Source: Thermoactinomyces daqus
GTDB lineage: Bacteria; Bacillota; Bacilli; Thermoactinomycetales; Thermoactinomycetaceae
Assembly: GCF_000763315.1 (NCBI RefSeq)
Contig: NZ_JPST01000063.1
Location: 1 to 35,678, forward strand
Reading direction: 5' to 3'
DNA: 35,678 bases
Part shown: piece after piece, positions 14,542 to 23,887 of the stretch
Numbering within the stretch: the stretch's first letter is position 1
Layout: every line of letters begins with the position of its first letter
The notes under the pieces: model-generated
What the model saw: the letters and a program-made list of their open reading frames with translations, nothing else
Told to the model about the DNA's origin: nothing
The model's database searches: none
Program-made: the position numbers and the translations under genes

Positions 14542-14964
14542 TCAGGTTTCGTCGGGGAAAAATTCTGGAAATTCATTGATAAAAGCACGAGTGACGGCTT
14601 CATATTCTTCCTCGTCCAACTCGGCAATCCCGTCTCCTGACCATTCGAAAAAGTAAATTTCCCGGTCTGGATGCTCCGGATGATAATACATGACCATTTT
14701 TCGCTCGTCATAGGTAAATGTCGCCCCGAGAACGGCGAGAAACGGCCCTGCATCCGTTTCCAGCCGCTGAAAAAGGATGGGCTCGATCTGATCAAGAACC
14801 GTTTCGGTGTAGGAATCGCCGGGAAAGAGGAGGAGCATCTCATCTGCCTCCTCCTCAACAATATATAACTGCCGCTTGTGTTCCTTTTCCCACAACAGCA
14901 GCAAATGTTTGACGTTATTATGGATGAAAACATATTGGTAGGGGGTTTGAAAGCGGATTGACAC
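14542..14964 (-). CDS. hypothetical acidic protein, 140 residues
   Basis: Not recognised. A soluble-looking acidic protein with alternating strands (YQYVFIHNNVKHLLLLWEK, RQLYIVEEEADEMLLLFPG), a conserved-looking KMVMYYHPEHPDREIYFFEW segment and an acidic C-terminal helix (ELDEEEYEAVTRAFINEF). No signal peptide or membrane segment. GTG 14964 is chosen as start because GGAGGG lies about 7 nt upstream, within what would be codons 1-3 of the longer ATG 14979 version. A CATACAATA stretch at 14995-14987 resembles the -10 element of sporulation sigma factors, but no matching -35 is seen. It has its own terminator, so it is probably monocistronic. Confidence 0.65.
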   Translation of the reverse strand: MSIRFQTPYQYVFIHNNVKHLLLLWEKEHKRQLYIVEEEADEMLLLFPGDSYTETVLDQIEPILFQRLETDAGPFLAVLGATFTYDERKMVMYYHPEHPDREIYFFEWSGDGIAELDEEEYEAVTRAFINEFPEFFPDET

Positions 14965-15134
14965 TCCGTTTCCCTCCATTTTGATTTATTGTATGATTGC
15001 ATCTTATCACAGCCCGGCAAGCGGAGGAATAAAAAAGACTCATCACGCATGAAGTGAGATTTGGAGGAATCACTGAGGGATCATTTGGCTTGCGGGGAGG
15101 GGCGGGGGACAGACATATTTGCAACAAACTTGTG

Positions 15135-15168
15135 CAAAAAATAAGCCGGCTTTTCGGCAAACCGGCTT
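15135..15168 (-). terminator. terminator of the cupredoxin gene
   Basis: On the minus strand AAGCCGG (15168-15162) pairs with CCGGCTT (15149-15143) around a 12-nt loop, followed by ATTTTTT. Confidence 0.85.
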
Positions 15169-15194
15169 CCACAGATTTCTTTGTCCGGAAAAGA

Positions 15195-15674
15195 TCAAGG
15201 ATGGACGACCGTCACATATCCGATCATGGGGCCTTCATGGGTTTCGGTTATATGATCGTGACAGATGAGTTCAAAAGTCCCCGTTCGGTCAGCAGTAAAT
15301 TCAAGTGTGGCGATTTTTCCTTTTTCAACCGAGCCGGCCACTTTTAATTCCGGAATGGAAAAATGATGGACTTTTCCGTTTAGACCGTGGATATGCAAGC
15401 GGATTTTTTCCCCTTTCATCACAATGACGGTGCCGGGATCAAAGCGGTATACTTCTTTTTCTTTCCCGGACAGGAGCGTTTTGTATTCGACAGTGAACAG
15501 ATGGATATCGCGCGTTTTGGCGTTGACCGGCGATGGGTCGGCTTTGGTGTTGGCTGATTTTGCTTCCGGCCAGGCGGACTTGAGCCAATCCAGAGAGGGG
15601 TGGATCAAGCCGATTACCGCGATGATTACCACGACGGCAACAAATGCATAGGCCCAAGGGCGGGGGATATTCAT
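15195..15674 (-). CDS. membrane-anchored cupredoxin-domain protein
   Basis: A 159-residue protein with one N-terminal membrane segment (about residues 9-26) and an extracytoplasmic cupredoxin fold similar to the C-terminal domain of cytochrome oxidase subunit II and nitrous oxide reductase. Candidate copper ligands are His103/His104 (KVHHFSIPEL), Cys138, His141 or His146, and Met150 in LICHDHITETHEGPM. Only one Cys is present; position 142, where a CuA site would need its second Cys, is Ile, so a mononuclear (type-1-like) site is more likely than CuA. The role (electron carrier, copper handling or NO/oxidant chemistry) is undetermined. GAGGAGG precedes ATG 15674. It is monocistronic and divergent from the small membrane protein at 15938. 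Confidence 0.78.
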   Translation of the reverse strand: MNIPRPWAYAFVAVVVIIAVIGLIHPSLDWLKSAWPEAKSANTKADPSPVNAKTRDIHLFTVEYKTLLSGKEKEVYRFDPGTVIVMKGEKIRLHIHGLNGKVHHFSIPELKVAGSVEKGKIATLEFTADRTGTFELICHDHITETHEGPMIGYVTVVHP

Positions 15675-15893
15675 TCGGTTAACCTCCTCTCGGTCTAATA
15701 ATGGTAATTTTTACATAAATCCTCATTTTCCTCCAATCCATCCCCGGAAGATTTAATCATGTTATTGTGTGCAAATTTTGCTCCCGAAACGGGTAAACTG
15801 AGGATGGATGGGTAAGATCAATAAAACGACTGAATTATTCCGGTATCTTGAATTTTTGCCAATCGATTCGTTTTATGTTTGTTCAAAGCGTGC

Positions 15894-15899
15894 TATACT
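15894..15899 (+). promoter_or_regulatory. extended -10 element for the 43-residue membrane protein
   Basis: TGC-TATACT, an extended -10, 38 nt before the ATG at 15938. The -35 region (near 15871, TTTTAT) is poor. Confidence 0.5.
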
Positions 15900-15937
15900 T
15901 TTCATATTGGGAAATAAGGCATGAGGAGGAGAGTGGC

Positions 15938-16069
15938 ATGTCGGCACAAGAGCATACGCCGCAAAACCAGGAAAACGATTTCATCGATTTTGTGAAAGCG
16001 GCCGGAGTGTCTTCCGGGATTTTCTTTCTCATCTTCATTATTGCCATTGTTATCGATTTTGTGAAGTGA
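15938..16069 (+). CDS. 43-residue single-span membrane protein
   Basis: Too short for most gene callers. The N-terminal half is polar (MSAQEHTPQNQENDFIDFVK); the C-terminal half is one hydrophobic helix (SSGIFFLIFIIAIVIDFVK). The layout resembles the small Bacillus membrane protein YqzM, but identity is not established. Evidence that it is real: AGGAGGAGAG 8 nt before the ATG, an extended -10 upstream and a strong terminator 11 bp after the stop, making a compact single-gene unit. Function unknown. Confidence 0.72.
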   Translation: MSAQEHTPQNQENDFIDFVKAAGVSSGIFFLIFIIAIVIDFVK

Positions 16070-16079
16070 TTTGGGATGG

Positions 16080-16112
16080 CGAGAGGATAGCGGCAAAAAT
16101 CCTCTCGTTTTT
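16080..16112 (+). terminator. terminator of the 43-residue gene
   Basis: CGAGAGGAT (16080-16088) pairs with ATCCTCTCG (16099-16107), followed by TTTTTT. Confidence 0.93.
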
Positions 16113-16147
16113 TCGTGTTATGAATGGAATGTTCTTACCACGGGTGA

Positions 16148-16176
16148 TTGGCAAAAAAGTGTGCCTGAGCTATACT
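16148..16176 (+). promoter_or_regulatory. sigma-A-type promoter for sucCD
   Basis: TTGGCA (16148-16153), a 17-bp spacer and TATACT (16171-16176). Predicted RNA start near 16183, about 190 nt before sucC. Confidence 0.7.
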
Positions 16177-16182
16177 TCATAT

Positions 16183-16374
16183 GAGCCAAACTTGAATGGT
16201 TTTCTGTCCTTGCCAGGCCAAGCGCCTTTTTTTGAAAGGGGATTCAGGCAGGAAATGGCAGATACATAGAAAAAAAGCAGCAGTTTGGCCTAGTCTGACG
16301 GGGAATACTCTGATCGAAAGCGCCAAGGCGGCAAGCAAAGTCATCGGATTGTACTTGTGATTGGAGGATCGCGA
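16183..16374 (+). promoter_or_regulatory. long 5' leader of sucC
   Basis: About 190 nt of untranslated RNA is predicted. GCCAAACT (16184-16191) can pair with AGTTTGGC (16281-16288), enclosing an inner part that includes a T-run and GGAAATGGCAG. No known riboswitch class was recognised. The sucC ribosome site GGAGG is at its end. Confidence 0.35.
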
Positions 16375-17535
16375 ATGAACGTTCATGAGTATCAAGGGAA
16401 GCAAATCCTGAAGAAATATGGTGTTGTTGTACCCAACGGGCATGTTGCGTTTTCACCGGATGAAGCAGTGAAAGCGGCAGAGAGCCTGGGCGGTGATCTC
16501 TGGGTGGTGAAAGCGCAAATTCATGCCGGCGGCCGCGGTAAAGCAGGTGGCGTGAAGCTGGCCAAAAGCCTGGATGAAGTGCGACAGCATGCGCAAGAAC
16601 TCTTGGGGAAAGTGCTGGTAACCCATCAAACGGGACCGGAAGGGAAAGAGGTAAAACGGCTGTTGATTGAAGAGGGACTGCCGATCGAGAAAGAATATTA
16701 TGTCGGCATGGTGATCGATCGCTCGACCAGCCGCGTCGTCATGATGGCGTCAGAAGAAGGCGGAACCGAGATTGAGGAAGTGGCGGCAAAAACGCCGGAA
16801 AAAATTTTCAAAGAAGTAATCGATCCGGCGACAGGCATGTTGCCGTTCCAAGCCCGCCGTCTGGCTTATCGCATCGGCATCCCGCAAGATAAAATCAATC
16901 TTGCTGCGAAATTCATGCTCGGCCTGTATCAGGCTTTTGTCGAAAATGACTGCTCCCTGGCGGAAATCAACCCGCTTATCACCACCAAAGACGGTCGGGT
17001 GATGGCACTCGATGCGAAATTGAATTTTGATTCAAATGCCTTGTTCCGCCATAAAGATATTTTGGAAATGCGCGACTTGGATGAAGAAGATCCAAAAGAA
17101 GTGGAAGCTTCCAAATTTGATCTCAATTATATCGCTCTCGATGGAAATATCGGCTGTATGGTGAACGGTGCGGGTTTGGCCATGGCAACGATGGACATTA
17201 TCAAGCATTTTGACGGTGAACCTGCCAACTTCCTCGATGTGGGCGGCGGCGCAACCACGGACAAAGTGCGTGAAGCTTTCAAAATCATTTTGTCCGACCC
17301 CAATGTAAAAGGAATTTTTGTCAATATTTTCGGTGGAATCATGAAATGCGATGTCATTGCCAACGGTGTAGTCGAAGCGGCCAAACAAATTGGCCTTGAT
17401 CGTCCGCTGGTGGTTCGTCTTGAGGGAACCAACGTGGAGCTCGGCAAGAAGATTTTGAATGAATCCGGCCTCGCAATTGTTGCTGCTGATTCGATGGAAG
17501 ACGGAGCGAAGAAAATCGTCGAACTCGTAAAGTAA
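16375..17535 (+). CDS. sucC: succinyl-CoA synthetase beta subunit
   Basis: Beta subunit of the TCA-cycle enzyme that converts succinyl-CoA and NDP/Pi to succinate, CoA and NTP. 386 residues, full length. The N-terminal ATP-grasp domain starts [17 protein letters not shown]; it contains [16 protein letters not shown] (nucleotide binding) and, in the middle, [23 protein letters not shown] (metal-binding E and D). The C-terminal flavodoxin-like domain has [22 protein letters not shown] and [13 protein letters not shown] 16375 has GGAGG 6 nt upstream; an in-frame GTG at 16357 precedes that site. It is followed by sucD after 43 bp and preceded by its own promoter and long leader. Confidence 0.97.
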   Translation: MNVHEYQGKQILKKYGVVVPNGHVAFSPDEAVKAAESLGGDLWVVKAQIHAGGRGKAGGVKLAKSLDEVRQHAQELLGKVLVTHQTGPEGKEVKRLLIEEGLPIEKEYYVGMVIDRSTSRVVMMASEEGGTEIEEVAAKTPEKIFKEVIDPATGMLPFQARRLAYRIGIPQDKINLAAKFMLGLYQAFVENDCSLAEINPLITTKDGRVMALDAKLNFDSNALFRHKDILEMRDLDEEDPKEVEASKFDLNYIALDGNIGCMVNGAGLAMATMDIIKHFDGEPANFLDVGGGATTDKVREAFKIILSDPNVKGIFVNIFGGIMKCDVIANGVVEAAKQIGLDRPLVVRLEGTNVELGKKILNESGLAIVAADSMEDGAKKIVELVK

Positions 17536-17578
17536 TGAACGGATAGAGAGTACGCCTGAGAAAGGTGGGTAATTAACG

Positions 17579-18484
17579 GTGAGTATTTTCGTAAATAAGG
17601 ATACTAAAGTAATCACACAGGGAATTACTGGTGCAACCGGATTATTTCATACAAAACAAGCGCTGGAATACGGTACAAAAGTGGTTGGGGGAGTCACCCC
17701 GGGCAAAGGAGGAACCGAAATTGAAGGGGTTCCCGTTTTTAACACACTGGCGGATGCCGTTGATGCGACCGGTGCGAACGCTTCCGTGATTTATGTTCCG
17801 CCGGCCTTTGCCGCTGATGCGATTATGGAAGCTGTCGATGCGGAGCTCGATTTGGTGGTTTGTATCACGGAAGGGATTCCGGTGCTGGACATGGTGAAAG
17901 TGAAACGCTACATGGAAGGCAAGAAAACGCGACTGATCGGTCCGAACTGCCCCGGCGTCATCACTCCGGGCGAGTGTAAAATCGGTATTATGCCGGGCTA
18001 TATTCATACCCCGGGACATGTGGGAATTGTCTCCCGCAGCGGGACGCTGACCTATGAAGCTGTTCATCAGTTGACCACCCGCGGCATCGGGCAATCCACC
18101 GCAGTCGGAATTGGAGGCGACCCGGTCAACGGAACCAACTTTATCGACTGCTTGAAAGCGTTTGAAGAAGATCCGGATACAAAAGCGGTGATCATGATCG
18201 GGGAAATCGGCGGTACCGCGGAAGAAGAGGCTGCCGAATGGATCAAGGCCAATATGACGAAACCGGTTGTCGGCTTTATCGGTGGTCAAACTGCACCTCC
18301 GGGAAAACGGATGGGACATGCGGGAGCGATTATCTCCGGCGGAAAAGGGACGGCTGCGGAAAAAATCGCGACGTTGACCGCCGCAGGGGTTACTGTTGCA
18401 CCCACACCGGCCGTGATCGGGGAAACATTGGTGAAGGTCTTGGAAGAAAGGGGTTTGCTGGGCGAGTGCATCACTAAGTCGTAA
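17579..18484 (+). CDS. sucD: succinyl-CoA synthetase alpha subunit
   Basis: Alpha subunit, which binds CoA and carries the phosphohistidine intermediate. 301 residues. The N-terminal CoA-binding Rossmann domain has [21 protein letters not shown]-type sequence; RLIGPNCPG and [25 protein letters not shown] follow; the catalytic [14 protein letters not shown] places the phosphorylated histidine at about residue 247. GTG is the start, with AAAGGTGGG 9 nt upstream; no ATG fits. It forms an operon with sucC, and a clear terminator follows, so dprA is probably expressed separately or by read-through. Confidence 0.97.
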   Translation: MSIFVNKDTKVITQGITGATGLFHTKQALEYGTKVVGGVTPGKGGTEIEGVPVFNTLADAVDATGANASVIYVPPAFAADAIMEAVDAELDLVVCITEGIPVLDMVKVKRYMEGKKTRLIGPNCPGVITPGECKIGIMPGYIHTPGHVGIVSRSGTLTYEAVHQLTTRGIGQSTAVGIGGDPVNGTNFIDCLKAFEEDPDTKAVIMIGEIGGTAEEEAAEWIKANMTKPVVGFIGGQTAPPGKRMGHAGAIISGGKGTAAEKIATLTAAGVTVAPTPAVIGETLVKVLEERGLLGECITKS

Positions 18485-18500
18485 ACATCCTGCAGAAAAC

Positions 18501-18535
18501 AAGCGGGAACCTCTGAGCGAGGTTTCCGCTTTTTA
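18501..18535 (+). terminator. terminator of sucCD
   Basis: A 13-bp stem (18501-18513 with 18519-18531, one G-T pair) with a 5-nt loop, followed by TTTTA. Confidence 0.88.
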
Positions 18536-18562
18536 CTTTTCAACTGAAAGGAGATGTTGTTT

Positions 18563-19681
18563 TTGGACTTACGGGACGGATTGGCGGCGATCCATCATAT
18601 ACCGGGGGTTGGTTGGAACACCATGGCTCGGCTTCTGAAAGCGGGCTTTCTGCCTGATCAGGATTTAACCCCGTCCGTCATCGATGCTTTGCGGCATAAT
18701 GGGATTTCGCCGAAAATGGTGAAGTTGCTCAAACAAAAGTGGAATCCGGCGTGGATCAAGCAGGTGAAGGAGGGGTTGAAAAATAAGAAAATTGAGGTAA
18801 TTACCTATTTTTGTGATGAATATCCGTTATTATTAAAAGAAATTGCCATGCCGCCCTGGGTTTTGTACATAAAGGGAAATGCCGGGCTGCTCAGGGAAAC
18901 GAGCCTTGCCGTAGTGGGAACGAGGCGCCCCACTCCTTACGGGCTGAAGGTGACGAAACAGCTCGTCCGGGAAATGGTGGAGGCCGGATTTGTGATTGCC
19001 AGCGGAATGGCCAATGGCATAGATGGAGCAGCTCACCGAACGGCTTTGGAACATCGGGGAAAAACGGTTGCCGTCTTGGGATGCGGAGCGGACGTGGTAT
19101 ATCCGAAAAATCATCGCGCGCTCTACGATGAAATCGTACGGACCGGAGCCGTGGTATCGGAATCGATTCCGGGAACCACTCCCCATCCGGGACTGTTTCC
19201 GGCGCGCAATCGAATCATAAGCGGCCTTTCCCGGGGAACATTAGTGATTGAAGCAGCTGAGCGGTCCGGTTCGCTGATTACCGCCGATTTCAGCCTGGAA
19301 CAGGGGCGTGAGGTATTTGCCGTTCCCGGCCCGATTACCTCCGTGCAGAGTCGGGGGACCCTGCAATTGATCCGGCAGGGAGCCAAATGCGTTGTTTGCG
19401 GCAATGATATTTTGGAGGAATTTTACGACTGGACCCCGGGCAAACAGAAACAGGAGGAAGCGCATGACCGTCAGAAGCAGGATTTTGACGAAAAGGAAGA
19501 AAAAATCTTGTCTTATTTTGATACCGATGAGCCGGTTCCGCTTCCTCTCTTATTGGAAAAAGGAGGACGGGAGTTTCCGCCCGGGGAGATTCAGCGGATT
19601 TTGTTGCAACTTGAATTGAAAAAAGCGGTTTTGCAGCTGCCCGGTGCCCGTTTTGTCCGGAATTCATTTGACAGAAGTTGA
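18563..19681 (+). CDS. dprA: DNA-processing protein DprA (Smf)
   Basis: Cytoplasmic single-strand DNA-binding protein that loads RecA on incoming DNA during natural transformation; 372 residues. An N-terminal helix-hairpin-helix (SAM-like) region (IHHIPGVGWNTMARLL) is followed by the Rossmann DprA core with VGTRRPTPYG, ASGMANGIDGAAHRTAL, VLGCGADVVYPKNH, FPARNRIISGLSRGTLVIEAAERSGSLITA and EVFAVPGPI, then a C-terminal winged-helix-like domain after a charged linker. TTG 18563 is chosen as start: GGAG lies 9 nt upstream, while ATG 18554 abuts the ribosome site. It sits between sucD and topA, as in Bacillus. It is longer than B. subtilis DprA (about 300 residues) because of the C-terminal domain. 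Confidence 0.95.
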   Translation: MDLRDGLAAIHHIPGVGWNTMARLLKAGFLPDQDLTPSVIDALRHNGISPKMVKLLKQKWNPAWIKQVKEGLKNKKIEVITYFCDEYPLLLKEIAMPPWVLYIKGNAGLLRETSLAVVGTRRPTPYGLKVTKQLVREMVEAGFVIASGMANGIDGAAHRTALEHRGKTVAVLGCGADVVYPKNHRALYDEIVRTGAVVSESIPGTTPHPGLFPARNRIISGLSRGTLVIEAAERSGSLITADFSLEQGREVFAVPGPITSVQSRGTLQLIRQGAKCVVCGNDILEEFYDWTPGKQKQEEAHDRQKQDFDEKEEKILSYFDTDEPVPLPLLLEKGGREFPPGEIQRILLQLELKKAVLQLPGARFVRNSFDRS

Positions 19682-19806
19682 ACTTTCCCGTTTAAATTTG
19701 ATATTGTATCCATTACGATTGACTTCGGGGATGCTGTTTCAAACTGGAAAATGGTCAATTCGTTTGAAAATAAAAGTTCTACCAATGTTGAGGGGAGGGC
19801 CATCTT

Positions 19807-21879
19807 ATGGCCGATTCGCTAGTGATCGTCGAATCGCCCGCAAAAGCGAAAACCATAAAAAAATATCTGGGGAGCAAATATATTGTCAAGGCTTCGATGG
19901 GGCATGTGCGTGATTTGCCGAAAAGCCAGATGGGCGTTGATGTGGAAAATCAATTTGAACCCAAATATATTACGGTGCGGGGCAAAGGGGATATTCTCAA
20001 GGAGCTGCGCGATGCCGGAAAAAAAGTGAAGCGCGTGTACCTGGCAGCGGACCCTGACCGGGAAGGGGAAGCGATTGCCTGGCATCTGGCGCAAATTTTA
20101 AAGCTTCCCTTGAATGAGGAATGCCGGGTGGTTTTTAACGAAATCACCAAGACGGCCGTAAAAGATGCCTTTAAGCACCCGCGCAGGATCAACATGGATT
20201 TGGTCAATGCCCAGCAGGCCCGGCGGATTCTCGACCGTTTAGTCGGTTACGGAATCAGCCCGATTCTCTGGAAAAAAGTAAAAAAAGGATTAAGCGCTGG
20301 CCGGGTTCAATCGGTTGCCGTCAAATTGATTATCGACCGCGAAAACGAAATTCGCCGCTTTGTCCCGGAAGAGTATTGGACGGTTACCGCTGTGCTGTTG
20401 AGCGGGGATGAGGAGCTGGAGGCGAAATTTTTTGGGTATGGACGGCAAAAAACGGAGTTAAAATCGGAAGCCGATGTTGAGCAACTGTTGGATAAAATCA
20501 AAGGAAAACGATTTGTCGTCGAAGAGATCAAAACGAGCGAGCGGCGCCGAAATCCCGCGCCTTCGTTTATCACCAGCACCATGCAGCAGGAAGCGGCCCG
20601 CAAGTTGAATTTCCGGGCGCAAAAGACGATGGCAATCGCCCAGCAACTCTATGAGGGGGCGGATCTGGGCAAGGAGGGGACGGTCGGCCTTATTACCTAT
20701 ATGCGAACTGATTCCACCCGTGTCTCGGAGACGGCCACGGCAGAAGCCCGCAATTATATTAAGGAAACGTTCGGTAGCGAGTACTTAACCAACGCGCCGC
20801 GCACGCACAAGAAAAAAGCCGGAGCACAGGATGCTCACGAAGCGATCCGTCCAACCTCCGTGCACCGTACTCCTGACAAGATGAAAGAATACTTGTCCCG
20901 GGATCAATTTCGCCTTTATAAACTGATTTGGGAGCGTTTCGTCGCTTCACAAATGGCGTCGGCCGTTTTCGATGCCGTTACCGCCGATATCCGGGTCGGG
21001 GAGGCTTTATTTCGGGCGACCGGATCCAAAATGAAATTTCCCGGTTTTATGAAGGTATACGTCGAGGGAAAGGACGATAATAAAAATGAAGAAAACAAAT
21101 GGCTGCCGCCGCTTGAAAAAGGACAGCCTTTAAAGAGAAAATCGATTACGCCGAAACAACATTTTACCCAGCCTCCGCCGCGCTACACCGAAGCCACTTT
21201 GGTAAAAGAGCTGGAGGAGAAAGGGATTGGCCGTCCCAGCACTTATGCCCCGACGTTGGAAACGATTAAAAAACGGGGCTATGTGCTGATGGAAGACAAA
21301 CGCTTTGTGCCTTCCGAGCTCGGTGAAATTGTCATCGGGCTGATTGGCGAGTTTTTCCCCGAAGTGTTAAATGTGGAGTTTACCGCGCATATGGAGAATG
21401 ATCTGGATCAGGTGGAAGCCGGGAAGGCGAACTGGATTGAGATCCTGGATCAGTTTTATCGTCCGTTCCGCGAACGCCTGGTCACAGCGGAAAAAGAGAT
21501 GGCGGAAGTGGAGTTGCAGGATGAAGTCTCCGACGAAGTATGTGAGAAATGCGGAAGCCCGATGGTTTACAAGTTCGGGCGTTACGGGAAGTTCCTGGCC
21601 TGTTCTGCATTTCCCGAATGCCGTAACACCAAAGCGATTTTAAAGTCGACGGGAGTCACCTGCCCCAAATGCAAAAAAGGGGAGATCGTGGAGCGGAAAA
21701 GCAAAAAACAGCGCACCTTCTATGGCTGTGAACGTTACCCAGATTGCGATTTTGTTTCCTGGGATCGCCCGGTACCGCGTCCTTGTCCGAAGTGCGGAAA
21801 TTACATGATTGAGAAAAAGACAAAAAAAGAGAAAGTGATTCGTTGCAGTGTTTGCGATTATGAAGAACCGAATTCCTGA
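19807..21879 (+). CDS. topA: DNA topoisomerase I
   Basis: Type IA topoisomerase that relaxes negative supercoils; 690 residues. The N-terminal TOPRIM domain has [18 protein letters not shown] and the metal-binding [29 protein letters not shown] and the [10 protein letters not shown] catalytic motif follow, with the nucleophile Tyr at about residue 298; then ARPTS-like EAIRPTS. The C-terminus carries three C4 zinc-ribbon modules (CEKC...CSAFPEC, CPKC...CERYPDC, CPKC...CSVC). GGGGAGGG precedes the ATG by 8 nt. trmFO follows 21 bp downstream, so the two are likely one unit. Confidence 0.97.
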   Translation: MADSLVIVESPAKAKTIKKYLGSKYIVKASMGHVRDLPKSQMGVDVENQFEPKYITVRGKGDILKELRDAGKKVKRVYLAADPDREGEAIAWHLAQILKLPLNEECRVVFNEITKTAVKDAFKHPRRINMDLVNAQQARRILDRLVGYGISPILWKKVKKGLSAGRVQSVAVKLIIDRENEIRRFVPEEYWTVTAVLLSGDEELEAKFFGYGRQKTELKSEADVEQLLDKIKGKRFVVEEIKTSERRRNPAPSFITSTMQQEAARKLNFRAQKTMAIAQQLYEGADLGKEGTVGLITYMRTDSTRVSETATAEARNYIKETFGSEYLTNAPRTHKKKAGAQDAHEAIRPTSVHRTPDKMKEYLSRDQFRLYKLIWERFVASQMASAVFDAVTADIRVGEALFRATGSKMKFPGFMKVYVEGKDDNKNEENKWLPPLEKGQPLKRKSITPKQHFTQPPPRYTEATLVKELEEKGIGRPSTYAPTLETIKKRGYVLMEDKRFVPSELGEIVIGLIGEFFPEVLNVEFTAHMENDLDQVEAGKANWIEILDQFYRPFRERLVTAEKEMAEVELQDEVSDEVCEKCGSPMVYKFGRYGKFLACSAFPECRNTKAILKSTGVTCPKCKKGEIVERKSKKQRTFYGCERYPDCDFVSWDRPVPRPCPKCGNYMIEKKTKKEKVIRCSVCDYEEPNS

Positions 21880-21900
21880 AAAAAGGGAGAGAGAAGGAAA

Positions 21901-23211
21901 ATGACAGACAGATATGTTACCGTCGTGGGGGCCGGACTGGCCGGAAGCGAAGCCGCTTGGCAGATTGCGGAGAGCGGTGTTCGGGTCAAGCTGTATGAGA
22001 TGCGCCCGGTCAAGATGACGCCTGCCCATCGAGGCGGCCAGTTTGCGGAGTTGGTATGCAGCAATTCGCTGCGGGCCGCCTCCCTGACCAATGCGGTCGG
22101 CATTTTGAAAGAGGAAATGCGCCGTTTAAATTCGCTGATCATGAAATGCGCGGACCAACATGCGGTTCCGGCCGGCGGCGCTTTGGCGGTCGACCGTGAG
22201 GCGTTTTCGGGGGAAATTACCCGGATCTTATCCCAGCATCCCAATATTGAAGTGTGCAAGGAGGAAGTGACGGATATCCCGGACGGACCGACTGTGATTG
22301 CCACAGGCCCGCTCACGTCTGCTTCCTTGTCGGACAAGCTGAAGCGTCTGACTGGTGAGGATTATCTCTATTTTTATGATGCGGCGGCTCCGATCGTGGA
22401 AAAGGACAGTATTGACATGGACAAGGTTTTTGTCGCTTCGCGCTATGACAAGGGGGAAGCAGCCTATCTCAATTGCCCGATGACCGAAGAGGAGTTCGAC
22501 CGGTTTTATGATGCGTTGATCCATGCAGATGTGGCGCCTTTAAAGGACTTTGAAAAAGAAATTTACTTTGAAGGCTGCATGCCGATTGAAGTGCTGGCCA
22601 AACGCGGGAAGAAAACGCTGCTCTTCGGCCCGATGAAACCGGTGGGGCTTGTTGACCCCCGTACGGGAAAACGGCCGCATGCAGTGGTTCAATTGCGCCA
22701 GGACAACAGCGCGGGGACCTTGTATAACATAGTCGGCTTTCAAACGCACTTGAAATGGGGGCCGCAAAAAGAAGTGATCCAGCTCATTCCCGGTCTGGAG
22801 AATGCGGAAATTGTCCGTTACGGGGTGATGCACCGCAACACCTTTATCAACTCTCCGAAGCTGTTGCGCCCCACCTACCAGATCCGCATGCGCGACGATC
22901 TCTTTTTTGCCGGGCAGATGACAGGGGTTGAAGGCTATGTCGAATCCGCAGCAGCCGGGCTTCTCGCCGGGATTAATGCCGCCCGTCTGGTGCAGGGACG
23001 CAAGTTGGTCGTACCGCCCAGAACAACGGCGATCGGAAGCATGGCCCACTATATCACCAGCGCAGACCCTGCTCATTTTCAGCCGATGAATGCCAATTTC
23101 GGCCTGTTTGAAGAGTTGCCCGAACGGATCAAGAGCAAGAAGGAGCGGGCGGAAAAATATGCGGAGCGGGCCCTGGCAGATATTGAAGCGTTTCGCCGGG
23201 AACTTTTCTGA
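21901..23211 (+). CDS. trmFO: methylenetetrahydrofolate--tRNA-(uracil-5-)-methyltransferase
   Basis: FAD-dependent enzyme that methylates U54 of tRNA (ribothymidine, T-loop) using methylenetetrahydrofolate; typical of Firmicutes in place of TrmA. 436 residues. The FAD-binding [17 protein letters not shown] is at the N-terminus; [15 protein letters not shown] is the family signature; [26 protein letters not shown] and the C-terminal FAD contact [25 protein letters not shown] follow. It is part of the topA-trmFO unit. In B. subtilis codV (xerC) comes next; here hslV does. Confidence 0.97.
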   Translation: MTDRYVTVVGAGLAGSEAAWQIAESGVRVKLYEMRPVKMTPAHRGGQFAELVCSNSLRAASLTNAVGILKEEMRRLNSLIMKCADQHAVPAGGALAVDREAFSGEITRILSQHPNIEVCKEEVTDIPDGPTVIATGPLTSASLSDKLKRLTGEDYLYFYDAAAPIVEKDSIDMDKVFVASRYDKGEAAYLNCPMTEEEFDRFYDALIHADVAPLKDFEKEIYFEGCMPIEVLAKRGKKTLLFGPMKPVGLVDPRTGKRPHAVVQLRQDNSAGTLYNIVGFQTHLKWGPQKEVIQLIPGLENAEIVRYGVMHRNTFINSPKLLRPTYQIRMRDDLFFAGQMTGVEGYVESAAAGLLAGINAARLVQGRKLVVPPRTTAIGSMAHYITSADPAHFQPMNANFGLFEELPERIKSKKERAEKYAERALADIEAFRRELF

Positions 23212-23232
23212 TCCCCTTGTACAGGGATTTTT
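23211..23232 (+). terminator. weak terminator after trmFO
   Basis: ATCCC (23211-23215) pairs with GGGAT (23224-23228), followed by TTTTAT; the short stem begins in the trmFO stop codon. Confidence 0.5.
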
Positions 23233-23272
23233 ATAAGCAGTAGAGTATAGTAAGGAAGCTTTAAAAATATAA

Positions 23273-23311
23273 ATGAAGAAACGGGTTCATGGCAAAGAGC
23301 CGTTTCTTCAT
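23273..23311. repeat. 12-bp perfect inverted repeat before hslV
   Basis: ATGAAGAAACGG (23273-23284) and CCGTTTCTTCAT (23300-23311) are perfectly complementary around 15 nt. No T-run follows, so this is a stable hairpin or protein-binding site rather than a standard terminator. It ends 36 nt before the hslV start. Confidence 0.6.
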
Positions 23312-23346
23312 ACATAGGATATTTTGAATGAAGGGGGAAACAGAGT

Positions 23347-23886
23347 TTGGGAGATTTTCATGCCACGACCATTTTTGCTGTTCGCCATAAAGGTTCTGCC
23401 GCAATGGCGGGCGATGGCCAAGTCACTTTTGGCAACCAACTGATTATGAAACACGGGGCCAAAAAAGTCCGCCGTCTGTATAAAGGTCAGGTTGTTGCCG
23501 GTTTTGCCGGTTCCGTTGCCGATGCAGTGACGCTCTTTGAAAAATTTGAGGGGAAGCTGGAAGAGTATCACGGCAATCTGCCTCGCGCCGCAGTTGAACT
23601 GGCGAAAGAGTGGCGTTCCGATAAAGTGTTGCGTCGTCTTGAAGCGATGTTGATCGTAATGAACAACGATCATCTCTTTTTGATCTCCGGAACCGGCGAA
23701 GTGATCGAGCCGGATGATGAGGTTCTGGCCATCGGGTCGGGCGGCAGTTTCGCGCTGTCTGCCGGCAGGGCGTTAAAACGGTATGCACCGCATCTGTCAG
23801 CCAGTGAGATCGCCGAGGCGGCCCTGAAAATCGCCAGTGAGGTTTGTGTCTTTACCAATGACCACATCATTGTGGAGGAGGTATAA
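23347..23886 (+). CDS. hslV: ATP-dependent protease proteolytic subunit HslV (ClpQ)
   Basis: Peptidase of the HslVU (ClpQY) complex, a proteasome-like dodecamer. 179 residues. The N-terminus [16 protein letters not shown] contains the Thr-Thr pair; Thr7 aligns with the catalytic N-terminal Thr of E. coli HslV, so the first six residues should be removed. [46 protein letters not shown] and [13 protein letters not shown] are conserved. The start is TTG, with AAGGGGG 9 nt upstream. It differs from B. subtilis ClpQ (MSSFHATT), reported to use an N-terminal serine; here residue 2 is Gly. The hslU ribosome site lies in its last codons. Confidence 0.96.
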   Translation: MGDFHATTIFAVRHKGSAAMAGDGQVTFGNQLIMKHGAKKVRRLYKGQVVAGFAGSVADAVTLFEKFEGKLEEYHGNLPRAAVELAKEWRSDKVLRRLEAMLIVMNNDHLFLISGTGEVIEPDDEVLAIGSGGSFALSAGRALKRYAPHLSASEIAEAALKIASEVCVFTNDHIIVEEV

Positions 23887-23887
23887 C

